This document shows positions 46,002 to 55,357 of a stretch of DNA of 64,000 nt, one piece after another (position 1 is the first letter of the stretch; every line of letters starts with the position of its first letter). The notes beneath the pieces were generated by a model. That model saw only the letters and a list, made by a program, of their open reading frames with translations. It did no database searches and was not told the DNA's origin. Location of the stretch: contig JAJDCP010000056.1 in the NCBI GenBank assembly GCA_029260765.1, positions 1-64,000 of the forward strand. Direction: 5' to 3'. Source of the DNA: Planctomycetota bacterium (lineage in GTDB: Bacteria > Planctomycetota > J058 > JAJDCP01). The translations under genes were made by a program, and so were the position numbers.

Positions 46002-47569
46002 GCGTCGAACTGGCACGTTTCTTCGAAAGCCACGGACACCCACGCGTGCTCGTGGTCGGCGATTTGATGCTCGACCGCTATCTGTGGGGCAGCGTCGAGC
46101 GCATCTCTCCCGAAGCGCCGATCCCCGTGTTGCGGGTTGAACGCGAAGAGCACCGCGCTGGTGGCGCGGGTTGTGTCGCGCTGGCCTTGCGGGCGCTGGG
46201 TGCCGAAGTGGTGCTGGCGGGAGTCGTCGGTGACGACGACAACGGCAAAAGGCTGTTGCACGAGCTCGAAGAAGAACGCATCGACGCGAGCTGCGTCCAG
46301 TTGCTGCGCGATCGACCCACGACCTGCAAGACGCGCCTGATCGCGCGGGACCAGCACGTTCTTCGCGTCGACCGCGAGAACGCCAGCCCTTGCGGAGAGG
46401 CTGTGAGGGCCGGTCTTCTGGCCGGCTGCCGGGCGCGTTTTGGAGATGTAAGCGCAGTGCTGGTCAGCGACTATGCCAAGGGCCTGCTCGGTCCTGCGGT
46501 GCTGGAGCAGTTGATCAGCGAGGCGCGCCAGGCCAACCTGCCCTGTCTGGTCGATCCGCGCCGGGGTGGTGACTATGGGCGTTACAAGGGCGCGGCGGGC
46601 ATGACCCCCAACCGCCGCGAGGCTTTCGAGGCGACCGGTATCGAGCCGCTTGACCCCCGAAGCTGTGAGGCCTGTGCTGAAGCGCTGGTCGAAAAGCTCG
46701 AGCTCGACTTTGCGGTGATCACGCTCGACAAGGATGGCATGTTCCTGAAGATCCGTGGCCACCCAGGCCGACGCTTTCCCACCCGCGCCCTTTCGGTCTA
46801 TGATGTCAGCGGCGCGGGCGACCAGGTGTTGGCGACGCTGGGGCACAGTCTGGCGGGAACACCCGCCTGGCGCAGCCATGAAGTCCTCGAGGCGGGGGTT
46901 CGACTGGCCAACGTGGCGGCAGGCCTCGAGGTGCAGAAAGTCGGCGCCCTGCCGGTTTCCCGCGAAGAGCTCTTGGCGGATATGCGCGGGAGCTTCTGTC
47001 CGAGCACGGCGAAGATGCTCGACGTCGAAGGGCTGCGGCCACTACGTCAGCGCGCCAGAGAAGAGGGGCGCCGGGTGGTTTTTACCAATGGCTGCTTCGA
47101 CATCCTGCACACCGGACACATCAGCTACCTCGAATATTCTCGCAGCCTGGGCGACTTACTGGTCGTCGGCGTGAACGCCGACGCGTCGATCCAGCGCCTC
47201 AAAGGGCCGACACGACCGGTGAATCCATTGGCTGCCCGCATGCGACTGCTGGCGGGCTTGTCCTGCGTCGATTATGTTGTCGCCTTCGAGGACGACACGC
47301 CACAGGCTCTGATTGAACAGGTCCTGCCTGATGTGCTGGTCAAAGGCGAGGACTGGAAAGACAAAGGAGTCGTCGGCTCCGAGGTGGTCATCCGCCACGG
47401 GGGTGAGGTGATTCTCGCCCCGATGACGCAAGGATTCTCTACCACCAACATCGTCGAGAAAATACGCGGACAGGAGGAAGCCGGAGATGGAAGAAGCCAT
47501 CACGCAGATCCTCGAGGGCAACCGGGCCAAGAAGACCGTCCTGCAGAAAAAGCTCGGCTTGGTCTTTGA
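45998..47569 (+). CDS. hldE: Bifunctional heptose kinase / adenylyltransferase
   Basis: 523 residues. N-terminal PfkB-type kinase (1-325: DLMLDRYLWG, DVSGAGDQVLA) that phosphorylates D-glycero-beta-D-manno-heptose 7-phosphate. C-terminal nucleotidyltransferase (355-490: VVFTNGCFDILHTGHISYLEYSR, GVNADASI) that makes ADP-heptose. The same architecture as E. coli HldE. ATGA start overlap with the DHS-like gene. Normal HldE proteins end near TTNIVEKIRG; here 25 extra residues continue and overlap the next gene by 83 nt, which looks like loss of the original stop. GmhA and GmhB are not seen in canonical form. Confidence 0.95.
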   Translation: MSVELARFFESHGHPRVLVVGDLMLDRYLWGSVERISPEAPIPVLRVEREEHRAGGAGCVALALRALGAEVVLAGVVGDDDNGKRLLHELEEERIDASCVQLLRDRPTTCKTRLIARDQHVLRVDRENASPCGEAVRAGLLAGCRARFGDVSAVLVSDYAKGLLGPAVLEQLISEARQANLPCLVDPRRGGDYGRYKGAAGMTPNRREAFEATGIEPLDPRSCEACAEALVEKLELDFAVITLDKDGMFLKIRGHPGRRFPTRALSVYDVSGAGDQVLATLGHSLAGTPAWRSHEVLEAGVRLANVAAGLEVQKVGALPVSREELLADMRGSFCPSTAKMLDVEGLRPLRQRAREEGRRVVFTNGCFDILHTGHISYLEYSRSLGDLLVVGVNADASIQRLKGPTRPVNPLAARMRLLAGLSCVDYVVAFEDDTPQALIEQVLPDVLVKGEDWKDKGVVGSEVVIRHGGEVILAPMTQGFSTTNIVEKIRGQEEAGDGRSHHADPRGQPGQEDRPAEKARLGL

Positions 47570-48749
47570 GATCGGCAAAGACATCTTTCACACGTTACGG
47601 GCGGGCTACCGGGTCTGGGTTCTCGGCGTGCCCTCGCGCGTCTCCCTGGCCGAGCAGCTCTCGTCGTTCTTCGTCAACATGGCCCCGCCCGACCTGGGTC
47701 CACCAGCGGTCCTGAGCCTCAGACTGCACACGCCCAGCAACCTCGGGCTGCGCGCGGAGTGGAATCCCTATGGGCCGTCCGTGGTTTCTGCCTGTAAGAA
47801 AGGCGACCTGCTGCTGGTGTTGACCGGGGTGCCCAAGGACGAATTGTTGGCCGAGACTGTGGCACGCGCGACCGGACGCGGGGTCTGGACAGTGATCTTG
47901 ACCTCGCGCAAAGCCAAGAAGAGTTGGAAGACGCGCGCCGACCGCGTGCTGAATCTGTGCGCAGATTCCGATATCGCGCTGATGGAGATGCAGCTGGTGT
48001 TCGGGCATCTGTTGGCCAGCTTCGTGGCTGAGAAGCTTGAGGGCAGCCCCGAACCGGTCTTCGACAACGACGGGCTGGCACGCGATTCTGGCGCCCACGA
48101 CGTGCTCGCCGTCGACTCGGTCCGCCTGCTGCCTGAGGAGGTGACAGAAGCATTGCCGCTCGAAGGTGTCGCGGTGAGCCAGGACGATGACATGGACGTC
48201 AGCCGCGAAGATGCTCTGCCGACAGCGATCCGCTTCCGCTGCGACAGCTGCGGCGATCTGGTGTTCGCCGAGGCACGGCACAAGGGGAAGAAGGGCCGCT
48301 GTCCGCGTTGCGATGCGGTCTTTACGGTGCCGAACATCGAGAGCGAGATGGTCGTGGCCAGTGAGGTTGTCGAGCGCCGCTCGGCCCGTCGTTTTGCGGT
48401 GACGGACTGCACCGTCCAGTTCGCACGAGGGCGCTATCCGTCGGCCAGCAGCTATACTGCCGAATACGCCCTGGCCGATCTGAGCGAAGTGGGTCTGCGC
48501 TTTGTCAAGGAGAGCGCGGTGCCCTCGGACTGTGGGCTTGAGGAGGGAGAGGACCTGTTCCTCTGCGTCAACATCCCGGCGTTCCTCGATCCCCTGCGAC
48601 TCAAAGGGAACGTGCAGCGCATCGAGGGGAGCGTCGATCGGCGCGCGTATGCAGTATCGATTACGTTCACGAGCTTCGAGGGCGAGGCTCGCGAAAAGTT
48701 GAAACGTCTGACCGAGAACCAATTGTTGCGCGACATCGCACGCGCCTGA
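47487..48749 (+). CDS. GmhA-like SIS / zinc-ribbon / PilZ fusion
   Basis: 420 residues. Residues 1-185 resemble a SIS domain of the GmhA (phosphoheptose isomerase) type: GDLLLVLTGVPKDELLAETVARA, RGVWTVILTS, QLVFGHLLASFVAEKL, but GNGGSAAD-like and other catalytic residues are absent. A zinc ribbon follows at about 250-275 (CDSCGDLV...CPRC). Residues 290-420 are a PilZ domain with the c-di-GMP signature RRSARR and DLSEVG. A GmhA-like domain with PilZ right after hldE and before pilT suggests c-di-GMP control over LPS or pilus functions (inference). AGGAGG and GGAG precede the ATG. I do not recall this fusion. Confidence 0.75.
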   Translation: MEEAITQILEGNRAKKTVLQKKLGLVFEIGKDIFHTLRAGYRVWVLGVPSRVSLAEQLSSFFVNMAPPDLGPPAVLSLRLHTPSNLGLRAEWNPYGPSVVSACKKGDLLLVLTGVPKDELLAETVARATGRGVWTVILTSRKAKKSWKTRADRVLNLCADSDIALMEMQLVFGHLLASFVAEKLEGSPEPVFDNDGLARDSGAHDVLAVDSVRLLPEEVTEALPLEGVAVSQDDDMDVSREDALPTAIRFRCDSCGDLVFAEARHKGKKGRCPRCDAVFTVPNIESEMVVASEVVERRSARRFAVTDCTVQFARGRYPSASSYTAEYALADLSEVGLRFVKESAVPSDCGLEEGEDLFLCVNIPAFLDPLRLKGNVQRIEGSVDRRAYAVSITFTSFEGEAREKLKRLTENQLLRDIARA

Positions 48750-48762
48750 GCACGGAGAGAGC

Positions 48763-50199
48763 ATGGGGACCGAGCAGGACAAGATGTTCGCGCGCATCGC
48801 CTTGCACAACAAGTTCTGCAGCGAAGAGCAGCTGCAGAAGGTGCTGGTGCTGCAGAAGTCGAAGTACCCAGGCAAGTCGGTCGGGCGTCTGCTGCTGGCA
48901 AAACGGTACATCGACGAACGCCAGTACCAGAAGATGAAGAAGGCGGTCAAGAAGCTCGCGGCCAAGAAGGCTGAGAGCGCGCGAGCCCCCGCGGCGGTGC
49001 CCGAAGAGGTCCACGAGGTCGAAGAGATCCACGAGATCGAAGAGGTCCACGAGCTCGAAGAGATCCATGAGATCGAAGAGGTCCACGACGCGTCGGATCA
49101 CGGCGGCCAGGACATCCTCTATCTCGGCCCGACCCTCAACTGCAAGCTCCCCGGCAAGGGCCTGAAGCTGCACGAGATGCTGAAGTTCGCCAAACAAGTC
49201 GGCGCCTCCGACCTGCACATCTCGGTGGGCTCGCGGCCTTTCGTGCGCCTGCACGGACGGGTCACGCCGCTCAACATGCCTGTCCTGACCGCCGAGACCA
49301 GTGCCAGGTTGATCTTTGATGCCTTCGACGAGAAGACGAACCGGCAGCTCAAAGAAGACTGGGACGTCGACATGTGCGTCGAGCTGCCCTTCGGCCGCTT
49401 CCGTACCAACCTGCTCAAACAGCGCCGCGGCTTTTCGGCTGTGTTCCGCGTCATCAATGACAGTGTCTCGACCTTGCGAGAGCTCGGACTTCCCGACGAA
49501 GTCGAGAAGTTGACCACCTTCCACCAGGGACTGGTGCTGGTGACCGGGCCGGCCGGCTCGGGCAAGTCGTCAACCCTGGCCGCCCTGGTCGAGGTGATCA
49601 ACCAGAACCGCCAAGACCACATCATTACCCTCGAAGACCCGATCGAGTTCGTCTTCGAGTGTAAGCAGTGCAACGTCACTCAGCGCGAGATCCACAAACA
49701 TACCCAGTCCTGGGGCAACGCTTTGCGGGCAGCCCTGCGTGAGGATCCCGACGTGATCATGGTCGGGGAAATGCGCGATCTCGACACGATCTCCCTGGCG
49801 ATCACCGCGGCGGAGACGGGCCACCTTGTGCTGGGGACCCTGCACACCACCAACGCGACCCGCACCGTCGACCGTGTGCTCGATGCCTTCCCGCCGAAAG
49901 AGCAGGCGCAGATTCGTGCGATGGTCAGTGAGTCGCTCAAGGGAATCATCTGCCAGCAGTTGGTGCCGCGGGCCGATGGCAAAGGCCGCGTGCTCGCGAT
50001 GGAGATCGTCTACTGGACACCCGCTGTCGGCAACCTGATCCGGGACGGCGAGACCTTCAAACTGTTCTCGGTCATGCAGACCGGTCGTCGCGCGGGCATG
50101 AAACTGATGGACGACTCGTTGAGAGAGTTGCTCGAGCGCGGCCTGATCACGGACGACGAAGCACGCTTCCGGGCCAACGACCGCAGCGCTTTCTCTTAG
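48763..50199 (+). CDS. PilT-family retraction ATPase with N-terminal extension
   Basis: 478 residues. Residues 8-65 are an accessory domain of the type seen at the start of GspE/PilB-like proteins (IALHNKFCSEEQLQKVLVLQ, GRLLLAKRYIDERQYQKM). A hexapeptide repeat linker follows (81-109). Residues 130-478 are PilT: GPAGSGKSST Walker A, IITLEDPIEF Asp box, VIMVGEMRDLDTISLAITAAETGHLVLGTLHT. It retracts type IV pili with ATP; pilins and assembly genes are elsewhere. ATG with a GAGAG upstream. Next to a second PilT, 30 nt downstream, suggesting a PilT/PilU-like pair. Confidence 0.93.
   Translation: MGTEQDKMFARIALHNKFCSEEQLQKVLVLQKSKYPGKSVGRLLLAKRYIDERQYQKMKKAVKKLAAKKAESARAPAAVPEEVHEVEEIHEIEEVHELEEIHEIEEVHDASDHGGQDILYLGPTLNCKLPGKGLKLHEMLKFAKQVGASDLHISVGSRPFVRLHGRVTPLNMPVLTAETSARLIFDAFDEKTNRQLKEDWDVDMCVELPFGRFRTNLLKQRRGFSAVFRVINDSVSTLRELGLPDEVEKLTTFHQGLVLVTGPAGSGKSSTLAALVEVINQNRQDHIITLEDPIEFVFECKQCNVTQREIHKHTQSWGNALRAALREDPDVIMVGEMRDLDTISLAITAAETGHLVLGTLHTTNATRTVDRVLDAFPPKEQAQIRAMVSESLKGIICQQLVPRADGKGRVLAMEIVYWTPAVGNLIRDGETFKLFSVMQTGRRAGMKLMDDSLRELLERGLITDDEARFRANDRSAFS
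49003..49089 (+). repeat. 18-nt tandem repeat encoding EEVHE hexapeptides
   Basis: About 4.7 imperfect copies of an 18-nt unit (GAAGAGRTCCACGAGRTC-like) encoding E-E-V/I-H-E-V/I/L units at residues 81-109 of the PilT-like protein. It lies between the accessory and ATPase domains and is likely a rigid acidic, His-containing linker. Slippage may change its copy number. Confidence 0.85.
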
Positions 50200-50229
50200 C
50201 AGCGACACACCAGAAGGGAACATCCGAGC

Positions 50230-51294
50230 ATGGCACGCATCGACAGCTTCTTCCAGGCGCTCAAAGAACGCGGCGGCTCCGACCTGCACATCCTGGCAGG
50301 CCAGCCACCGAAGTTGCGCATCCACGGCAAGCTCGAGTCTGTGGAGATGTCCGAGTTCTCCAACGCCGAGTGCAAAGAGCTGCTCTTCGAAATGCTCACG
50401 GAGAAGCAGAGGAAGCGTTTCGAGAGCAATATGGACCTCGACTTCGCCTACTCGGTGCCGGGAGTCGCGCGCTTCCGCTGCAACTTCATGAAGCACCAGC
50501 ACGGCATCGGCGGCGTGTTCCGGATCATCCCCACCCGTATCAAGGCGCTCGAAGAGCTGGGGGTGCCGCTTTCGATGAAGCGCTTTGCCCACATGCGCAA
50601 CGGCCTGGTGCTGGTGACGGGACCCACAGGAAGCGGCAAGTCGACGACCCTGGCCGCCCTGATCGACTACGTCAACACCACCCAGGCTCGGCACATCATC
50701 ACGATCGAAGACCCGATCGAGTTTGTGCACGAGAACAAGAACTCCATCCTCACGCAGCGCGAGGTGGGCGACGACTCGAAGACTTTCGCTTCCGCTTTGA
50801 AGGCCGCCGCCCGCGAAGATCCCGACATCATCCTGGTCGGTGAGATGCGTGACCTCGAAACGATCGCCTTGGCGATCACCTGCGCCGAGATGGGCCAGAT
50901 CGTGTTCGGCACGCTGCACACCAACAACGCGGCCAAGACCATCGACCGGATCATCGACGTGTTTCCCGAAGAACAGCAGGCCCAGATCCGCACGATGCTG
51001 GCCACCAGCCTGCAGGGAGTGGTCAGCCAGCTGCTGATGCGCACCGTCGACGGCAAAGGCCGCTGTCCAGTCAACGAGATCATGTTCGGCTCGCCGGCGC
51101 TCGGAAACATGATCCGCAAAGGGGACATCCACAAGATCCATGGCTACATCGAGTCCGGCCGTGGACGAGGCATGCAGTTGATGGACGACTCGATCATGCA
51201 GCGGCTGAAGGACAACATGGTCACGCCCAATGAGGCGTACATGAAGGCCATCGACAAGAAACGCTTCGAATCGCTGGTCGGCAAGGCTCGCTGA
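50230..51294 (+). CDS. pilT: PilT-family retraction ATPase
   Basis: 354 residues, the standard length for PilT. GPTGSGKSTT Walker A, IITIEDPIEFVHENKNSILTQREVG Asp box, VGEMRDLETIALAITCAEMGQIVFGTLHT Walker B/His box. It powers pilus retraction and twitching motility. ATG start 30 nt after the first PilT gene. AIRNLIR-like C-terminus is absent; instead LGNMIRKGDIHKIHG and GMQLMDDSI. The pair with an extended PilT upstream recalls PilT and PilU. Followed 21 nt later by a WaaF-type gene. Confidence 0.93.
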   Translation: MARIDSFFQALKERGGSDLHILAGQPPKLRIHGKLESVEMSEFSNAECKELLFEMLTEKQRKRFESNMDLDFAYSVPGVARFRCNFMKHQHGIGGVFRIIPTRIKALEELGVPLSMKRFAHMRNGLVLVTGPTGSGKSTTLAALIDYVNTTQARHIITIEDPIEFVHENKNSILTQREVGDDSKTFASALKAAAREDPDIILVGEMRDLETIALAITCAEMGQIVFGTLHTNNAAKTIDRIIDVFPEEQQAQIRTMLATSLQGVVSQLLMRTVDGKGRCPVNEIMFGSPALGNMIRKGDIHKIHGYIESGRGRGMQLMDDSIMQRLKDNMVTPNEAYMKAIDKKRFESLVGKAR

Positions 51295-51315
51295 GCCCCG
51301 AACCTGGAGACCTCC

Positions 51316-52365
51316 TTGCTGCCAGCTCCTGCTTCGATATTGGTACGCCTTCCCAACTGGATCGGCGACGTGGTGATGGCCACTCCGGCCCTCAAGGCGC
51401 TGCGGCGCCTCGAGCCCAAGCCTTGGATCTCGGTGCTGGGGCGGCGCCACCTCTTCCCGATTCTTGAAGGCAGCACCTGGTTCGACGAAAAGATCCCCCT
51501 GGCACCACGCAAGAGCCCCCTCGATCCGATCAGCGTCGGCAAGCGTCTGCGCGGTCGTGGTTTCGACACGGCGCTGCTGCTGCCGAACTCTTTCAGCAGC
51601 GCACTGATGGCATGGTCGGCGAAGATCCCCCGGCGGGTGGGCTATCGTTTGAACTGGCGCAGCTTCCTGCTCACCCACCGGGTGACGGCCAAGCGTGAGG
51701 GGCTGTTCCGCGCTTCGTCGATGGTCGACTACTACCTGGCTCTGGCCCAGATCCTCGGCGCACCCGTCGACGACCGCAACCTCGAGCTGCCCGAGCTACC
51801 GGAATCCGCGGCACGCATCAGCGCCTACCTCCGGGCGCGCGGCGTCGAGGAGGGGGAACCGCTGGTAGCCCTCAATCCCGGCGCTGCCTTCGGTGCGTCC
51901 AAGCTTTGGCTGCCCGAACATTTCGCGCGGGTGGGCGATGTGTTCGCCTCACGCGGGGCTAAGGTGATGATCCTGGCCGGGCCGGGGGAAGAGCCGATCG
52001 CGCGCAAGATCTCTGGCTTGATGCAGTCTCCGAACATCGACACTTCCGATGAGATCATCGGCCTGAGTGATCTGGGAGCGCTGTTCCGCCGCTGCAGCCT
52101 GGTCGTCTCGACCGACTCGGGCCCGCGCCATTTCGCGGTCGCGGTTGGAGCCCTGCTGGTCGTGGTGATGGGCCCCACCCATCCGGGCTACACCGATGTC
52201 GATTACGACCGCTACCGGGTGGTGCTCGAGCGGCCGCCTTGTTGGCCGTGCCACCTGCGCAAGTGCCCGATCGACCATCGCTGCATGGTGCAGCTGACGC
52301 CGAACAAGGTGATCGAGGCGGCGGACACCCTGCTCGAGCAGTTTGGGCCGAAGGCGCTGCTGTAG
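51316..52365 (+). CDS. waaF: LPS heptosyltransferase II-type
   Basis: 349 residues, glycosyltransferase family 9. ILVRLPNWIGDVVMATPALKAL at the N-terminus, LNPGAAFGASKLWLPEHF, STDSGPRHFAVAVGA, GPTHPGYTDVD, and the Cys-rich CWPCHLRKCPIDHRCM typical of WaaF. It adds a heptose from ADP-heptose to the LPS inner core at the cytoplasmic face. TTG start with GGAG seven bases upstream. Ends the lpxK-hldE-pilT cluster and matches the heptose precursor supply by hldE. Confidence 0.92.
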   Translation: MLPAPASILVRLPNWIGDVVMATPALKALRRLEPKPWISVLGRRHLFPILEGSTWFDEKIPLAPRKSPLDPISVGKRLRGRGFDTALLLPNSFSSALMAWSAKIPRRVGYRLNWRSFLLTHRVTAKREGLFRASSMVDYYLALAQILGAPVDDRNLELPELPESAARISAYLRARGVEEGEPLVALNPGAAFGASKLWLPEHFARVGDVFASRGAKVMILAGPGEEPIARKISGLMQSPNIDTSDEIIGLSDLGALFRRCSLVVSTDSGPRHFAVAVGALLVVVMGPTHPGYTDVDYDRYRVVLERPPCWPCHLRKCPIDHRCMVQLTPNKVIEAADTLLEQFGPKALL

Positions 52366-52533
52366 GGGAGAGAAGCCGCCAGGCATGAGTTGCCGTTCGC
52401 GGGCGCCGCTGCGACTCCCGGCATCGCCGGCGTCTACGCAGGCCGCGACCCAGCGCAGGCCATCCGCTGGCGCCTTGCCAGGCTCGTCGGCCCGCTCTAT
52501 GCTGCAACCTGCCGAATACCCAGGAGCCCGAAC

Positions 52534-53868
52534 ATGGCTTACGCCGAGACCCGACGCCACGAGCTGCGCAAGTCGCGCATGGTGATGCTCGATGGCAGCC
52601 TCGCCGTCAACCAGCGCACCAGCGAGGGAGGTGCCAGCGCCCGCATCTACCACGATGGCTACTGGGGCTTTGCCGCGGCACCGGGCGCGGCAGCACTCGA
52701 CGTGTTGAAGGACAAAGCCAGCAGCAACGCAAAGACGCTCGCGGGCTTCGGCACGCGCGCCGGCTTGGTGCTGCCCGACGGCACGTACCGCGGCACGCAC
52801 GAGTTCCGCGGGCGCCCGGCTTTGAGCCAGGCCGATTGCATGGAACGGCTGCAGGCGCTCCATGCCTGGTGTACGCAACAATTTCCACAGCTCCGGTCGG
52901 TGCGCCTGTTGCTCAGCGACGAGCACCACACCAAGGCTGTGTCCACCAGCACCGGAAGCGAGGCCACCAACAGCATCCAGCGCGCCCAGTGCGTCGTGAC
53001 CTTCACCGCCATCGGGGATGACGGCGCGCCCGTCCAGCTGAACGAGAACATCACCGGCAAGGGCAGCCTGGCCGACCTCCCCTTGACCGTCGACGAGCTG
53101 GCAGCGCGGCTCGAGAGGTTGCACGAGCACGTCCAGGCCAAGCGCCACGCCGTGGCAGCACGAGGCGGCATGCATACCGTCATCATCGCGCCCCGCACGA
53201 CCGGGATCCTGGCGCACGAGGCGATGGGCCATCCCTGCGAGGCCGACCTGGTGCTCGGCGGCGCCGTTACCGGCGACCTGTTGGGCCAGCGCGTGGCGAG
53301 CGACCTGGTCAGCCTGGTGGATTTCGCCCACACCTACCGTGGCGAAGAAGTGCCCATCCCCGTCTACGCCGATGACGAGGGCACGCAAGCCCGCGACGCG
53401 GTGCTGATCGAAGCTGGCATCCTCAAGGAGTTCATGAGCAGCCGCGAGACCGCCGCCCGCCTCGGCATCGACGCCACGGGCAGCGCGCGCGCCTACGCTC
53501 CCGGCGACGAGCCACTGGTGCGCATGCGCAACACCGCCATCCTGCCCGGCAGCAGCAAGCTCGACGACATGATCGCCGGGGTGGATGACGGCTACCTGCT
53601 GCTATTGACCGGCAACGGCCAGGCGGACTCGACCACTGAATTCATGTTCGGCGTCACGCTGGGCTACGAGATCAAGCACGGCCGGGTCGGCAGTGCCATC
53701 CGCGACACGACGATGTCGGGCACGGCCATCAAGGTGTTGAGCAGCGTCGATGCCGTCTCCGACGACTTCGTCTGGGAGTGCGGCGGCTATTGCGGCAAGA
53801 AGCAGCGCATGGTGGTCTCCGTGGGCGGGCCCGCCCTGCGAGCCCGCGCGCACCTCGGTGGGCAGTGA
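52534..53868 (+). CDS. tldD: TldD-type metalloprotease subunit
   Basis: 444 residues. TldD family of the TldD/TldE peptidase that processes microcin B17 and cleaves unfolded peptides in E. coli. The metal site is in HEAMGHPCEAD (HExxxH), with VYADDEGT and GYCGKKQRMVVSVGGP further on. ATG chosen with AGGAG ten bases upstream; the upstream 144 nt in frame do not resemble the family. Followed 13 nt later by the tldE partner gene. Cytoplasmic. Confidence 0.9.
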   Translation: MAYAETRRHELRKSRMVMLDGSLAVNQRTSEGGASARIYHDGYWGFAAAPGAAALDVLKDKASSNAKTLAGFGTRAGLVLPDGTYRGTHEFRGRPALSQADCMERLQALHAWCTQQFPQLRSVRLLLSDEHHTKAVSTSTGSEATNSIQRAQCVVTFTAIGDDGAPVQLNENITGKGSLADLPLTVDELAARLERLHEHVQAKRHAVAARGGMHTVIIAPRTTGILAHEAMGHPCEADLVLGGAVTGDLLGQRVASDLVSLVDFAHTYRGEEVPIPVYADDEGTQARDAVLIEAGILKEFMSSRETAARLGIDATGSARAYAPGDEPLVRMRNTAILPGSSKLDDMIAGVDDGYLLLLTGNGQADSTTEFMFGVTLGYEIKHGRVGSAIRDTTMSGTAIKVLSSVDAVSDDFVWECGGYCGKKQRMVVSVGGPALRARAHLGGQ

Positions 53869-53881
53869 GGAGGAGCTCTCG

Positions 53882-55168
53882 ATGACCGTCCCGACTATGC
53901 AGGAAGCCGCACAAGACGCTCTGCAGCGGATGCTGCAGCGAGGTTTCGAGCACGCCCAGGTCGGGGCGGGCCGGACCTTCCTGACCGAGCTGAACATCGC
54001 GCACAACGAAGCCAGCCTGCTACGCAGCACCGAGGAGCACCGTTTGACGCTGCTCGGCATCATAGGCGGCCGGAAGGCCGAGGCGCAGATCAGCGCGCTG
54101 AGCGGCGAGGCCGTGCAGGCGCGTATCGACGGCCTGCTCGACGAGGTGCGTGTGGCACCGCAGGATGACGCGAACGCGGTCTCGGCCGGGCAGCTGGCCG
54201 CCATCGAGCAGGGGCCGCTGCAAGCCGACACCCCGTTGCTGGCCGCCAAGGTGCGCGAGTTGCTGCAGTTCCGGGCTGCCGAGACGCCGAAGATGATGCT
54301 CGACGAGGGCAGCGTCGCCCACACGTGCGTCGAGGCCTGCACCTTGACCAGCTCAGGAAGTGTCTTGACGCGCCGCCTCGGCTGGCACGGCATCACCGTG
54401 TTCGGCACGGCCCGGGAGGGCAAGCGCTCAAGCTCCTTCGCCTACGCCGCAGGCAGGACCCACGCCCTCGAGGCCGGGCATGCCGTGGAGCACTTCGGCA
54501 TCGGCGAGCTGCTGCGGGCCACCGAGCGCCAGATCGATGCCGCGCCCCTGGGCGGGTCGTTCGTCGGTGAGGTCGTGCTGATGCCGGAGGCAGTCGTCGA
54601 CCTGATGCGTTGGCTGCAGGGCCAGCTCAGCGATGTGCAGCTGATCTCCGGGGCCTCGCTGTACAAGGACCAGGTGGGTCAGCGCATCGCCAGCCCCCAG
54701 CTGACACTGGCCAGCCGCTTCGACGCCCCCGGGGTGGCCGCGATCTCGGCCGACGGCTTCGCCACGCCGCCCGTGCGGCTCTTGGAAGAGGGGCGGCTGC
54801 TCACCTTGATCCCCAGCTTGTACGGCAGCCGCAAGACCGGCCTGCCCCACGTACCCATCGCGTCGTCGGGTTGGGAGCTGGCGGCCGGGGTCACCCCACG
54901 CGCCGAGCTCATCCGAGGCGTCGCGCGCGGAGCTCTGGTCGGCCGCCTGTCGATGGGTATGCCGGCTGCCAACGGCGACTTCTCGGGGGTGATCAAGAAC
55001 AGCTTCTTGATCGAGGACGGCCAGGTCGGCCGGGCCCTGAGCGAGACGATGGTGGCCGGGAACATCGCGCGGATGCTGCGGGACGTGACGGCACTGAGCT
55101 GCGAGCGTATCGATACGGGTGCGTGGCGGTTGCCCTGGCTACGCGTCGGTGGGCTGCACTTTTCCTGA
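53882..55168 (+). CDS. tldE: TldE/PmbA-type metalloprotease partner
   Basis: 428 residues, PmbA/TldE family. GFEHAQVGAGRTFLTELNIAHNEASLLRSTE at the N-terminus, VRVAPQDDANAV, LEAGHAVEHFGIGELLRATERQID, and MPAANGDFSGVIKNSFLIEDGQVG at the C-terminus. It lacks the HExxxH site and forms a heterodimer with TldD. GAGGAG precedes the ATG, 13 nt after tldD. Substrate here unknown; no microcin gene is visible nearby. Confidence 0.9.
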   Translation: MTVPTMQEAAQDALQRMLQRGFEHAQVGAGRTFLTELNIAHNEASLLRSTEEHRLTLLGIIGGRKAEAQISALSGEAVQARIDGLLDEVRVAPQDDANAVSAGQLAAIEQGPLQADTPLLAAKVRELLQFRAAETPKMMLDEGSVAHTCVEACTLTSSGSVLTRRLGWHGITVFGTAREGKRSSSFAYAAGRTHALEAGHAVEHFGIGELLRATERQIDAAPLGGSFVGEVVLMPEAVVDLMRWLQGQLSDVQLISGASLYKDQVGQRIASPQLTLASRFDAPGVAAISADGFATPPVRLLEEGRLLTLIPSLYGSRKTGLPHVPIASSGWELAAGVTPRAELIRGVARGALVGRLSMGMPAANGDFSGVIKNSFLIEDGQVGRALSETMVAGNIARMLRDVTALSCERIDTGAWRLPWLRVGGLHFS

Positions 55169-55357
55169 GCTTGAGTTTGGCCTCGCGAACCCACCCACAG
55201 GCGCTCCGCGCAGCTGGTTCCACGGCGACGACGCCGTGCTCAGCCAGCGGGGCATCTGCAACCCCGGACAAGGTTCCGCGACGAAATCCCCGGCGACCTT
55301 CTTCCTGCGCACCCACTTCGTCGAACAGGGCGCACCCGCGACACGCGACGGTTGGAA

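Noticed and set aside
49003..49089. CRISPR-like repeats
   Set aside because: Contiguous in-frame 18-nt units without spacers, inside a coding gene.
49570..51678. 702-codon minus-strand frame opposite the pilT genes
   Set aside because: Antisense of two well-supported ATPase genes; composition follows codon mirror bias.
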